Shown in pieces: positions 35,143 to 43,144 of a stretch of 64,000 nt of DNA (position 1 is the first letter of the stretch; every line of letters starts with the position of its first letter). The translations under genes and the position numbers were made by a program. Under the pieces are notes generated by a model. It had not been told where the DNA came from, ran no database searches, and saw only the letters and a list, made by a program, of their open reading frames with translations. This DNA comes from Chthoniobacter sp. (GTDB lineage Bacteria > Verrucomicrobiota > Verrucomicrobiia > Chthoniobacterales > Chthoniobacteraceae): the NCBI GenBank assembly GCA_021414005.1, contig JAIOPH010000027.1, positions 186,001 to 250,000 on the forward strand, given 5' to 3'.

Positions 35143-36756
35143 CTACGCGCGCTCGGCCAGGAAGGTGGCTACTTGCTGGGCGAGCTTCGCGCTGATGCCT
35201 TCGGTCGCGGCAATGTCCTCGACGCTGGCACGACGGAGGCGGGCGACGCTGCCGAATTTTTGCAGGAGCAATTTTTTCCGCGACTCGGAGACACCGGGGC
35301 AGTCGTCGAGCAGGCTCTCGGCGATGCGCCGTTTCATCAGGAGCTGGTGGTAGCCGTTGGCAAAGCGGTGCGCTTCGTCGCGGATGCGCTGGAGCATTTT
35401 CAGCGCGCCGCAATCGTGCGGCAGGATGAGCGGTTGCGCTCGGCCGGGCCGGTGGATTTCCTCGAACTCTTTCGCGAGCCCGACGATCGGCAAATCGTGC
35501 AGGCCGAGCCGCTGGAGTTCGCGGCAGGCGGAGGAGAGCTGGCCTTTGCCGCCATCCACGATGACGAGGTCGGGAAGTGCGGAGTGCGGAATGCGGAGTG
35601 CGGAATGAATGCGGCGCACAGCGTCGGCCGTGTCCTCCTGGGAATACTCCGGTGAGAATTCAATTCGTTCATCCGCCGGCGCGTCGGGAGATTCCGCATT
35701 CCGCATTCCGCATTCCGCACTCGCCTCCCGCAGCACCCGCGCATACCGCCGCCGCACCACCTCCGCCATGCTCGCGAAGTCGTCCTGTCCCGCGACCGTG
35801 CGGATACGGAAACGGCGGTAGAGCTGGTTGGCGGGCTTGCCATCCACAAAACAAACCATGCTGGCGACGATGTGCGTGGTGCTGATGTTGGAAATGTCGA
35901 AGCACTCCATGCGGCGCGGTGGCGCGCCGAGGGAAAGGGCTTCGCCGAGGGCCGCGAGGTCGGCCACGGGGTTGAGAGTGCTGGTGACGCCGAGGCGGTT
36001 GCGCTGGTCGCGGGTGAAGCGTGCCATCGGCTTCGTCGTCTTGCGCAAATCGTCGAGCATGTTGCGCAGGTCGGCGGCGCGCTCAAAATCGAGGGCGGTG
36101 GCGGCTTTGCGCATTTCGTCTTCCAGCGTCTGGAGCAACTCCTTCGACTGGCCGGCGAGAAATTCGCACGCCTGCTCGATGCGCTCGCGGTATTGCTCCG
36201 CGGTGATGTCGGCAAGTTTCATCGGCACCTGATAGGTCGAGGATTTCAGTTCGCGCCCGCTCGGTGTCCCGCGGCCAAAGGTCAGCACGCCAAATCTCTT
36301 GCGCATGAAATTCAGCGTCTGCCGCAGCGGGCCGGCGTGGGCAAACGGGCCGAAATAGCGGGCGTTGTCTTCCTTTTTGAAACGCGAAAGGCGGAAGCGC
36401 GGCCACGCGTCGGCCATGTCCACCTTGACCATGAGGAAGCGTTTGTCGTCACGGAAGCTGACGTTGTAGCGCGGGCGGAATTCCTTGATGAGGCGGCCTT
36501 CGAGGAGCAGCGCTTCGGGCTCGCTGCCGGCGAGGTGCCACTCGAAATCCCAGATCGCGTCGAGCAGTGCTCGGGTCTTGATGTCCGCGCGCATGGCGCG
36601 GCTCGGCATGAAGTACTGGCCCACGCGTTTGCGCAGATCGCGCGCCTTGCCCACGTAAATCACGCGGTTGAAACGGTCGCGCATGAGATAGACGCCCGGC
36701 TTGTGTGGGACATCGCGGAGTTTGATTTTCGGATCGGCTTTCTCGGGCGCGGACAT
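35143..36756 (-). CDS. uvrC: Excinuclease ABC subunit C with in-frame repeat insertion
   Basis: Nucleotide-excision repair endonuclease that makes the dual incision with UvrAB. 537 aa from the ATG at 36756. Domains in order: GIY-YIG nuclease (KPGVYLMRDRFNRVIYVGKA, residues about 16-100), UVR motif (EDEMRKAATALDFERAADLR, about 200), RNase H-like endonuclease (MECFDISNISTTHIVAS, about 282; VIVDGGKGQLSSA, about 398; DEAHRFA), and a C-terminal helix-hairpin-helix pair (LDDCPGVSESRKKLLLQKFG). Between RRRYARVLREA and LPDLVIVDGG the protein carries about 48 extra residues bounded by SAECGMRNAE and IHSALRIPHSAL, the translation of an inverted repeat. Catalytic motifs are intact, so it is probably functional. 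Confidence 0.95.
   Translation of the reverse strand: MSAPEKADPKIKLRDVPHKPGVYLMRDRFNRVIYVGKARDLRKRVGQYFMPSRAMRADIKTRALLDAIWDFEWHLAGSEPEALLLEGRLIKEFRPRYNVSFRDDKRFLMVKVDMADAWPRFRLSRFKKEDNARYFGPFAHAGPLRQTLNFMRKRFGVLTFGRGTPSGRELKSSTYQVPMKLADITAEQYRERIEQACEFLAGQSKELLQTLEDEMRKAATALDFERAADLRNMLDDLRKTTKPMARFTRDQRNRLGVTSTLNPVADLAALGEALSLGAPPRRMECFDISNISTTHIVASMVCFVDGKPANQLYRRFRIRTVAGQDDFASMAEVVRRRYARVLREASAECGMRNAESPDAPADERIEFSPEYSQEDTADAVRRIHSALRIPHSALPDLVIVDGGKGQLSSACRELQRLGLHDLPIVGLAKEFEEIHRPGRAQPLILPHDCGALKMLQRIRDEAHRFANGYHQLLMKRRIAESLLDDCPGVSESRKKLLLQKFGSVARLRRASVEDIAATEGISAKLAQQVATFLAERA
35576..35721. repeat. Tandem-heptamer inverted repeat inside uvrC
   Basis: The left arm (35576-35614) is made of GCGGAGT/GCGGAAT heptamers; the right arm (35691-35721) of ATTCCGC heptamers in inverse orientation, with about 76 nt between them. 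The whole block has a length that keeps the uvrC frame open. It looks like an inserted hairpin element of the kind that spreads through some Verrucomicrobiota genomes. Confidence 0.85.
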
Positions 36757-36796
36757 CGTTGTGGAGAGTGAGAATCGTTGAGGAGCGCGTTTGCGC

Positions 36797-36857
36797 AAAG
36801 TAGCTTGGACTTCAGTCCAAAGTGCCGGGGAAAGCGGACTGAAGTCCGAGCTACTTT
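36797..36857. repeat. Inverted REP pair (BIME) between the GH63-like gene and uvrC
   Basis: Plus-strand REP: GTAG at 36800-36803, C, TTGGACTTCAGTCCAA. Minus-strand REP in 36835-36857 with stem variant TCGGACTTCAGTCCG, in which one T-A pair is changed to C-G. It starts 41 bp upstream of the uvrC start codon and touches the stop codon of the GH63-like gene. Same family as the copies around the RAYT, about 16 kb away. Confidence 0.88.
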
Positions 36858-39523
36858 TACTCCTGCGGCTCGCGGGCCACCATGTTCATGCAGCGGGTGA
36901 TGAGCGCGGTCCAGCCGGTCTGGTGCGAGGCGCCGAGACCGCGACCGGTTTCGCCGCAGAAGTGCTCGTGAAAGAGCAGATGGTCGCGCCAGTGCGGATC
37001 GGCGGCATAACGCGGGTCGCCGCCGAAGCAGGGGCGCGCGCCCTTTTCATCCGGGAGAAAAAGCCGCGTGATCCGCCGCGACAGCTCGTGCGCGACCTGC
37101 GCGAGATTCATGAGCGTGCCTGAGCCGGTGGGGAACTCGACCTGCAGCGTGTCGCCCCAGAAATGGTGGTAACGCTCCAGCGCCTCAATGAGCAGGTAGT
37201 TCATCGGCAGCCACACCGGGCCGCGCCAGTTCGAGTTGCCGCCAAACATCCCGGTCTGCGACTCGCCGGGCTCGTAGCCGATGCAGTAGTCGTCGCCGTC
37301 GAGTTCCAGCGTGTAGGGCGCGTCGCCATAGATGCGCGAGAGCGAGCGGATGCCGTACGGGGAAAGGAATTCGTTTTCATCGAGCACGTATCTCAGCACG
37401 CGCAGCAGCCGCTCGCGCGTGGGGATGGCGAGCAGGCGGCGGGCGCTCGTGCCATTGCTCGTGCGCTTTTCGAGGTAGGAAATGTTCTGCGCGAGATCGA
37501 AGCGGTTTTTCACAAACCACTTCAGCCGCTTCTTGAAACCGGGCAGCCGGTCGATGGTGTCCTGCTCCAAAATTTCCACGCCGAAAAGCGGCAGCAGTCC
37601 GACCATCGAGCGCACCCGCAGTGGGACTTTGTGCCGACCTTCAATGAGGAGTTGGTCGTAGTAAAAGCCATCCGTTTCATCCCACAGCCCGCCGTCGCCG
37701 ACATCGTTCATCGCGTCCACGATCTCGACGGTGTGTTCGAGAAATTTCGACGCGATGTCTTCATACGCGGGGTTCGTCAGCGCGAGTTCCAGCGCGATCG
37801 AGAGCATCGTCTCGCAGTAGAATGCCATCCACGCCGTGCCGTCCGCCTGCGCGAGCGACTGGCCGCTCGGGAGCGGCTTCGAGCGGTCGAAAAGCCCGAT
37901 GTTATCCAGCCCGAGAAAGCCGCCGGCAAAGATGTGTTTGCCCTGCACGTCCTTGCGGTTCACCCACCAAGTGAAATTGATGAGCAGCTTTTGAAAAACG
38001 CGTTCGAGAAACTGCGTGTCGCGCGCGCCGGGCCTGCCGCTGATTTTATACACGCGCCAGCAGGCCCACGCATGAACGGGCGGATTTACGTCGCGCAGAT
38101 TCCACTCGTAGGCCGGGATCGCGCCGCTCGGGTGCATGTACCATTCGCGGAGAAAGAGCAGGAGTTGCTGCTTCGCGAAGTCGGGATCGATCCGCGCCAT
38201 CGGGATCATGTGAAACGCGAGATCCCACGCGGCGTACCACGGATATTCCCACTTGTCCGGCATCGAGATGACGTCGGCGTTGAAGAGGTGCTGCCAGTCG
38301 TGATTGCGCGCGCGGCGGCGGGCGGCGGGCGGTTCGGGAAAGTTCGGGTCGCCGGCCAGCCACTCCTTCACGACGTAGTGGTAAAACTGCTTCGACCACA
38401 GCAGCCCGGCGTACGCCTGGCGCACCACATTGCGCGCCTCGGCCCCGAGTGCGGGCGCATATTTCGTTGCGAAAAACTCCGCCGCCTCCGCGTGGCGCGC
38501 GGCGAAGATTTCCTCGAAATCCGCGAACGGCGCCGCCGGCCACGCACCCGCGGGCGCGAGGCGGAGACGCAGCACCACTTCGCCACCGGCGGGAATCTCC
38601 AGCACGCAATGCGGCGCGGCCTTCGTGCCGTGGCCGCGCGCGTTCACAGCCTCCGCGCGCCCGTGAATCACCACCTCGTGAAAACTGTCCTTCACGAAAG
38701 GCGACAGATTCGCCGTGCCAAAAATGCGCGCATTGTTCGTCTCGTTTTCGGTGAACAGCCATGGCGCGTCGGCGTCGATGGCGAAGCGAAACTCGCCGAG
38801 CGTCTCGTGCGTGGCGGCCAGCGTCCGCGCGTCGAGCTGGGTGAGGCGCGGCTTCAGCGTGCAGCCTTCGTGCGTGCAGCCCCACGACCAGGTGTTGCGA
38901 AACCACAACGTCGGAAGCACATGCAGGCGTGCGGCATTCGGGCCGCGATTGGCGAGCGTGAGGCGGATGAGCACGTCGTCGGGCGCGCCCTTGGCATATT
39001 CCGCCGTGACATCGAAGTAGCGCGACTCGTCGAAAACACCCGTGTCCTCCAGCTCAAACTCGCGCTCCGTTTTCCCGCGCCGCGCATTTGTCTCCACCAG
39101 CCGCGCGTAGGGAAACTCCGCCTGTGGATACTTGTAGAGCGCGCGCATGTAGGAATGCGTGGGCGTGGAGTCGAGATAGTGCCAGACCTCCTTCGCGTCC
39201 TCGCCGTGATTGCCCTCGGGGTTCGTGAGGCCAAAGATGCGCTCCTTCAAAATCGGGTCGCGTCCATTCCACAGCGCCACGGCAAAGCACAGCCGGCACT
39301 CGCGGTCGGTGATGCCGAGCAGCCCGTCCTCGCCCCACCGGTAGGCGCGGCTGCGCGCGTGATCATGCGGGAGATAATTCCACGCTTCGCCTCCCGCCGA
39401 ATAATCCTCGCGCACCGTGCCCCACTGGCGCTCCGAGAGATACGGCCCCCAGCGTTTCCAGTTTCCCTCGCGCCGCGCGTCTTCGTCGAGGCGGAGATGT
39501 TCCGGGGTGGCGGGCTGGGACAT
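36857..39523 (-). CDS. GH63/MGH1-like glucosidase, large cytosolic form
   Basis: 888-aa glycoside hydrolase without signal peptide. The N-terminal beta domain has WGPYLSERQWGTVREDYS, SRAYRWGEDGLLGI and HVLPTLWFRNTWSW. The catalytic (alpha/alpha)6 barrel has FNADVISMPDKWEYPWYAAW, CWRVYKISGRPGARD, FLGLDNIGLFDRS and NWRGPVWLPMNYLLIEAL. This arrangement matches the bacterial relatives of mannosyl-oligosaccharide glucosidase often linked with transglutaminase and ATP-grasp/alpha-E genes, as here. Upstream genes are 42 bp and 18 bp apart in the same direction, so a three-gene operon is likely. The natural substrate is unknown. Confidence 0.87.
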   Translation of the reverse strand: MSQPATPEHLRLDEDARREGNWKRWGPYLSERQWGTVREDYSAGGEAWNYLPHDHARSRAYRWGEDGLLGITDRECRLCFAVALWNGRDPILKERIFGLTNPEGNHGEDAKEVWHYLDSTPTHSYMRALYKYPQAEFPYARLVETNARRGKTEREFELEDTGVFDESRYFDVTAEYAKGAPDDVLIRLTLANRGPNAARLHVLPTLWFRNTWSWGCTHEGCTLKPRLTQLDARTLAATHETLGEFRFAIDADAPWLFTENETNNARIFGTANLSPFVKDSFHEVVIHGRAEAVNARGHGTKAAPHCVLEIPAGGEVVLRLRLAPAGAWPAAPFADFEEIFAARHAEAAEFFATKYAPALGAEARNVVRQAYAGLLWSKQFYHYVVKEWLAGDPNFPEPPAARRRARNHDWQHLFNADVISMPDKWEYPWYAAWDLAFHMIPMARIDPDFAKQQLLLFLREWYMHPSGAIPAYEWNLRDVNPPVHAWACWRVYKISGRPGARDTQFLERVFQKLLINFTWWVNRKDVQGKHIFAGGFLGLDNIGLFDRSKPLPSGQSLAQADGTAWMAFYCETMLSIALELALTNPAYEDIASKFLEHTVEIVDAMNDVGDGGLWDETDGFYYDQLLIEGRHKVPLRVRSMVGLLPLFGVEILEQDTIDRLPGFKKRLKWFVKNRFDLAQNISYLEKRTSNGTSARRLLAIPTRERLLRVLRYVLDENEFLSPYGIRSLSRIYGDAPYTLELDGDDYCIGYEPGESQTGMFGGNSNWRGPVWLPMNYLLIEALERYHHFWGDTLQVEFPTGSGTLMNLAQVAHELSRRITRLFLPDEKGARPCFGGDPRYAADPHWRDHLLFHEHFCGETGRGLGASHQTGWTALITRCMNMVAREPQE

Positions 39524-39565
39524 GCGCGACGCTAGGCTCCGCGCGCCCGCGGCGTCAACCGCACC

Positions 39566-40438
39566 TCACTCCGCGAGCGGCGCGACGTCCACGGAGACCT
39601 CCAACTCGTGCTCGCCGCCGCCGACGACCACGCCGCGCAGTGGGCTCACGTCGCTAAAGTCACGCCCCCACGCAACGGTGATGTGGCGGTCGCCGGGGAG
39701 CAGGTTATTCGTGGGATCGGCGTCGATCCAGCCGTAGCCGGGACACCACGCAGCCAGCCACGCGTGCGAGGCGTCGGCTCCGATGAGACGCTTTTTTCCC
39801 GGTGGTGGGATGGTTTCCAGATATCCGCTGACGTAGCGCGCAGGCAGGCCGAGCGAGCGCAGGCACGCGATGCCGAAGTGCGCGAAGTCCTGGCAAACGC
39901 CGCGGCGATTTTGGAAAAAATCGAGCAGCGGTGTGGCGACCGTCGTGGCGCGTTTGTCGAATTTGAAGTCGCGAAAAATCCGCGACGTCAGGTCGCGCAG
40001 TCCGTCGAGCAGAGGTTGGCCGGCGGGAAAGGACGCGGCGGCGTAGTCGGCGAATGCGGCACTGCGAACGATGTGGCGCGAATCGAAACGGAATTCGCCG
40101 GTGGCGGTCGCTTCGGACAGCACGTCACCCGCACAGGCCGCGCGCACCGTCTCCCACGCCGGGCTCTGGCGCGGGAGCACCGGCGCGGCCACGCGCACGC
40201 GGCTGCGGGCCGTGACGACCAGCTCGGCGTGCGGCTTTTCGATCGTGAAAAAGGTCGTCGGAGTTTCGTGAAAATCGGTCCGCTCGGCGAGGGTGTTGGG
40301 CTCGGGCATGATCTCCAGCGCGAAGCTCTGCAACTCCTGCCACCGCAGCGCCCGCGGGCGCAAATGCGCGACGTGGTGCGAAATCGAAACGTCGGATTCG
40401 TAGGTGTAGGTGGTGCGATGAGTGACGTCGTAGAGCAT
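39566..40438 (-). CDS. Bacterial transglutaminase-like cysteine protease
   Basis: 290-aa protein with an N-terminal bacterial transglutaminase beta domain (MLYDVTHRTTYTYESDVSIS) and a C-terminal papain-like core. The Cys-His-Asp triad is visible in RRGVCQDFAHFGIACLRSLG (Cys), GADASHAWLAAWCPGYGW (His) and IDADPTNN (Asp). Such proteins accompany circularly permuted ATP-grasp and alpha-E proteins and are thought to cleave peptide or amide linkages. It lies 18 bp after the ATP-grasp gene and 42 bp before the glucosidase gene, supporting a shared process. Confidence 0.9.
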   Translation of the reverse strand: MLYDVTHRTTYTYESDVSISHHVAHLRPRALRWQELQSFALEIMPEPNTLAERTDFHETPTTFFTIEKPHAELVVTARSRVRVAAPVLPRQSPAWETVRAACAGDVLSEATATGEFRFDSRHIVRSAAFADYAAASFPAGQPLLDGLRDLTSRIFRDFKFDKRATTVATPLLDFFQNRRGVCQDFAHFGIACLRSLGLPARYVSGYLETIPPPGKKRLIGADASHAWLAAWCPGYGWIDADPTNNLLPGDRHITVAWGRDFSDVSPLRGVVVGGGEHELEVSVDVAPLAE

Positions 40439-40456
40439 GGATTCCGACTCTTAACT

Positions 40457-42961
40457 TTAACTGAGGCGCGGGATGACGTGGCTGAAATAAGTCGCGCCGA
40501 GCAACTCTGACAGCGCCGAGCAGCCGTCAATGATCTCTCCCAGCAGCGCCTCCAGCCGGGCGGGTTCTCCACTCCGCGCTGCTTCCCCAAGCGCTGGGAT
40601 ATTGGCGACCGTCAACCGCGCAACGACCTGAAGAAACGGCGCAAAATCCGGGCGGGTGCCGTTCGCCGCGGGCAGTTCGTCGCAGTGGCGGCTGATGGCC
40701 CGGCATTGGAAGGCGAGTGAGCGTGGATTGCTGACATCAGCGAGCAGCAAATCGAGTGTGGCAGGGAGTTCGGGCTGCGCGAAATGGCGGCGGCGGTAGG
40801 TCATGGTGCTGTCGGTGTATTCGAGCAGCGGAGGCAATGCGTCGATCCTAGCGGGATCGGTGGCGAGAACGGCGCGAACATTGGTGGCCACATTGATCGC
40901 GCGTTCGAGACGCCGCCCGACGGCAAGGAAACGCCAGGCCGGCCCACGCGTCATGTTTTCCATCTCCATGCCGCTGAACGCCGCGAGCTGAATGATGAGC
41001 CGATGCAGCGCGGCGACGATGGAGCCGGGCGTGGCGCGGCGGATAGTCGTGGGAAATTCCAGCTGCATTTGGTTGAGGATGCGCCAGGTGTCTCCGCTCA
41101 GCCGGTCGCGCACGCTGGCGATGAGAAAGCCCACGCGGGCGAGCTGGGCGCGCACGCTGCCGGGTTCCTCCCGGGCAAAGACCAGATCGCGCAGCGCCGC
41201 CGCCAACTCGCCGGGCGTGAACTTCTTTCCGAATCGCTCGGGCAGTGTCTCCGTGACCACCAGCCAGCGCGCCAGCGCCGCCAGCTCCCGCTCGTCGCCC
41301 GGCCCGCCTTCGCCGGCCAGCCGTCCGAGTGCGGTCCGCAGCAGGCGCGTAGTGTCCTCCAACCGCTCGGCGTAGCGGCCCAGCCAGAAAAGATTCTCCA
41401 CCACGCGGCTCGGCACCGCCGCGTGCCCGCGCTCGAACGACGCCGTGGCCGCGCTCGTTTCCACCATCGGAACGCTCTCGACCGGCCCGGCGGAAAGCAC
41501 CCACGTATCCATGCTCGCGCCGCCGTGCTGCGACGAAACCACCGGCGAATCCGGCGTCGCCGAGACGCGCGTCAACCCGCCCGGCATGACCGCGAAACCG
41601 TCCACCGTCGCGCACACATAGCAGCGCAGAATCAGCGGGCGCGGCTCCAGCCGCTCGCCGGTCCACAGCGGCACCGTGGAAAGCGCCACACGCTCCTGCC
41701 CCACATAGTTTTCCGGGTTCGCGCGGATGCGCGCCGCCAGTTTTTCCCGCGCCTCCGCCGACAGCCCCGCGCCGAAGGCCGGCTCCGCGTGGCCCACGAA
41801 ACTCCGCTTCACCACGCGCGTCCCCAACCCGCGCAGCGTGGACTCCCGCGCCGCTTCCTGCCCGCACCACCACGTCGCCACATTCGGAATCTGCAACTCC
41901 TCGTCGAGGAGATGCCGCGCCAGCTTCGGCAGAAAAGCGAGGATCGCCGGCGACTCCACTGCACCCGAACCCAGCGCATTCGAAATCGCCACCCGGCCCG
42001 CGCGGGCCGCCTCCACCAGCCCCGGCACGCCGAGGAACGAATCGCCACGCAGTTCGAGCGGATCGCAGTAGGTGTCGTCCACCCGCCGCACGATCACGTC
42101 CACCCGCTGCAGACCGTCCAGCGTTTTCAAAAAGACGCTGCGGTCGCGCACCGTGAGATCGCCGCCCTCGACCAGCGGCAGCCCGAATTGCCGCGCGAGA
42201 TACGCGTGCTCGAAATAGGTTTCGCTCAATGGGCCCGGCGTAAGCAGCACAATGTTCGGCGTCTCCGTCCACGGGGCCATCGCTTGCAAACCGGCGCGCC
42301 GTTCCGCGAAAAACGCCGCCGTTCTTTCCACCCGGCACGCGCGAAATTCCTCCGGCAACACCCGCGAAACGATGCTCCGGTTTTCCAGCGCGTAACCCAA
42401 CCCGCTCGGTGCCTGCGTGCGATCCGTGAGCACCCACCAGCGCCCGTCCGGCGCGCGCGTGAGATCGATGGCATGGAGCGAGAGAAAAATCCCGCGCGGC
42501 ACCTGCATGCCGTGGCACGGGCGGAGAAAGCCGGGGTTCGCCTGAAGCAAGGCCGGCGGCAGCACGCCTTCGCGCAGCAGCCGCTGTGGACCATAGATGT
42601 CGGCCAGCACGAGATTCAGCAGCCGCGTCCGCTGAATCAGCCCCGGCACCAGCCTCGCCCACTCCTCGGCGGCGATGATCAGCGGCAGGGTGCCCAGTTC
42701 CCAGCGGCGTTCCGCGCTGCGACCCTCGGCGAAAACATTGTAGGTTACGCCATGTTCCCGCAGCAGCCCGCGCACGTTTTCCCGCCGCTCACGAAGACCC
42801 TCCGCCCCGAGCCGCTCCAGCCGCCGCGCCAGTTCCTGCCAGTGTGGCCGCACCGCGCCACCCGCAGCCTGCATTTCATCGAACACCTCCGCCGGTGGCC
42901 GGTAGTCTGCGAAAAAGCCCGTCGTCAACGGTGCGGCGGCGGTTGTGGAGAGCGGACTCAT
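40457..42961 (-). CDS. Circularly permuted ATP-grasp protein fused to alpha-E domain
   Basis: 834-aa fusion of a circularly permuted type 2 ATP-grasp ligase (residues about 60-480; VPRGIFLSLHAIDLTRAPDG, WWVLTDRTQAPSGLGYALEN, LVEGGDLTVRDRSVFLKTL) with an all-helical alpha-E domain (about 510-830; RVVENLFWLGRYAERLEDTT, LPPLLEYTDSTMTYRRRHF). In many bacteria these two are separate adjacent genes; here they are one protein. ATP-grasp enzymes form amide or peptide bonds, and comparative genomics predicts a peptide-tag or small-peptide pathway together with the transglutaminase. No experimental function is established for this family. It is the first gene of the operon and divergent from ppc. Confidence 0.9.
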   Translation of the reverse strand: MSPLSTTAAAPLTTGFFADYRPPAEVFDEMQAAGGAVRPHWQELARRLERLGAEGLRERRENVRGLLREHGVTYNVFAEGRSAERRWELGTLPLIIAAEEWARLVPGLIQRTRLLNLVLADIYGPQRLLREGVLPPALLQANPGFLRPCHGMQVPRGIFLSLHAIDLTRAPDGRWWVLTDRTQAPSGLGYALENRSIVSRVLPEEFRACRVERTAAFFAERRAGLQAMAPWTETPNIVLLTPGPLSETYFEHAYLARQFGLPLVEGGDLTVRDRSVFLKTLDGLQRVDVIVRRVDDTYCDPLELRGDSFLGVPGLVEAARAGRVAISNALGSGAVESPAILAFLPKLARHLLDEELQIPNVATWWCGQEAARESTLRGLGTRVVKRSFVGHAEPAFGAGLSAEAREKLAARIRANPENYVGQERVALSTVPLWTGERLEPRPLILRCYVCATVDGFAVMPGGLTRVSATPDSPVVSSQHGGASMDTWVLSAGPVESVPMVETSAATASFERGHAAVPSRVVENLFWLGRYAERLEDTTRLLRTALGRLAGEGGPGDERELAALARWLVVTETLPERFGKKFTPGELAAALRDLVFAREEPGSVRAQLARVGFLIASVRDRLSGDTWRILNQMQLEFPTTIRRATPGSIVAALHRLIIQLAAFSGMEMENMTRGPAWRFLAVGRRLERAINVATNVRAVLATDPARIDALPPLLEYTDSTMTYRRRHFAQPELPATLDLLLADVSNPRSLAFQCRAISRHCDELPAANGTRPDFAPFLQVVARLTVANIPALGEAARSGEPARLEALLGEIIDGCSALSELLGATYFSHVIPRLS

Positions 42962-43144
42962 CAGGCCGGCACGCTACGGCAGGGTCCGCGCGCGGCGAAA
43001 GGGGGAAAGCGTTAGCGAGAGGGAAAAGGCATGGGCTCAAATTGGCAGCGTCCCCGCTCCGTCCCCTTTCATGCTTCAAGTTCTCTTGCAGGTTTTTCTT
43101 GCCGCCAGCGCGCGTATCCGTGAAAGGGGCGCGGCAAATTTTCT

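Noticed and set aside
40784..43015. Plus-strand reading frame of 743 codons opposite the ATP-grasp/alpha-E gene
   Set aside because: Antisense shadow rich in Arg/Gln/His; no domain pattern.
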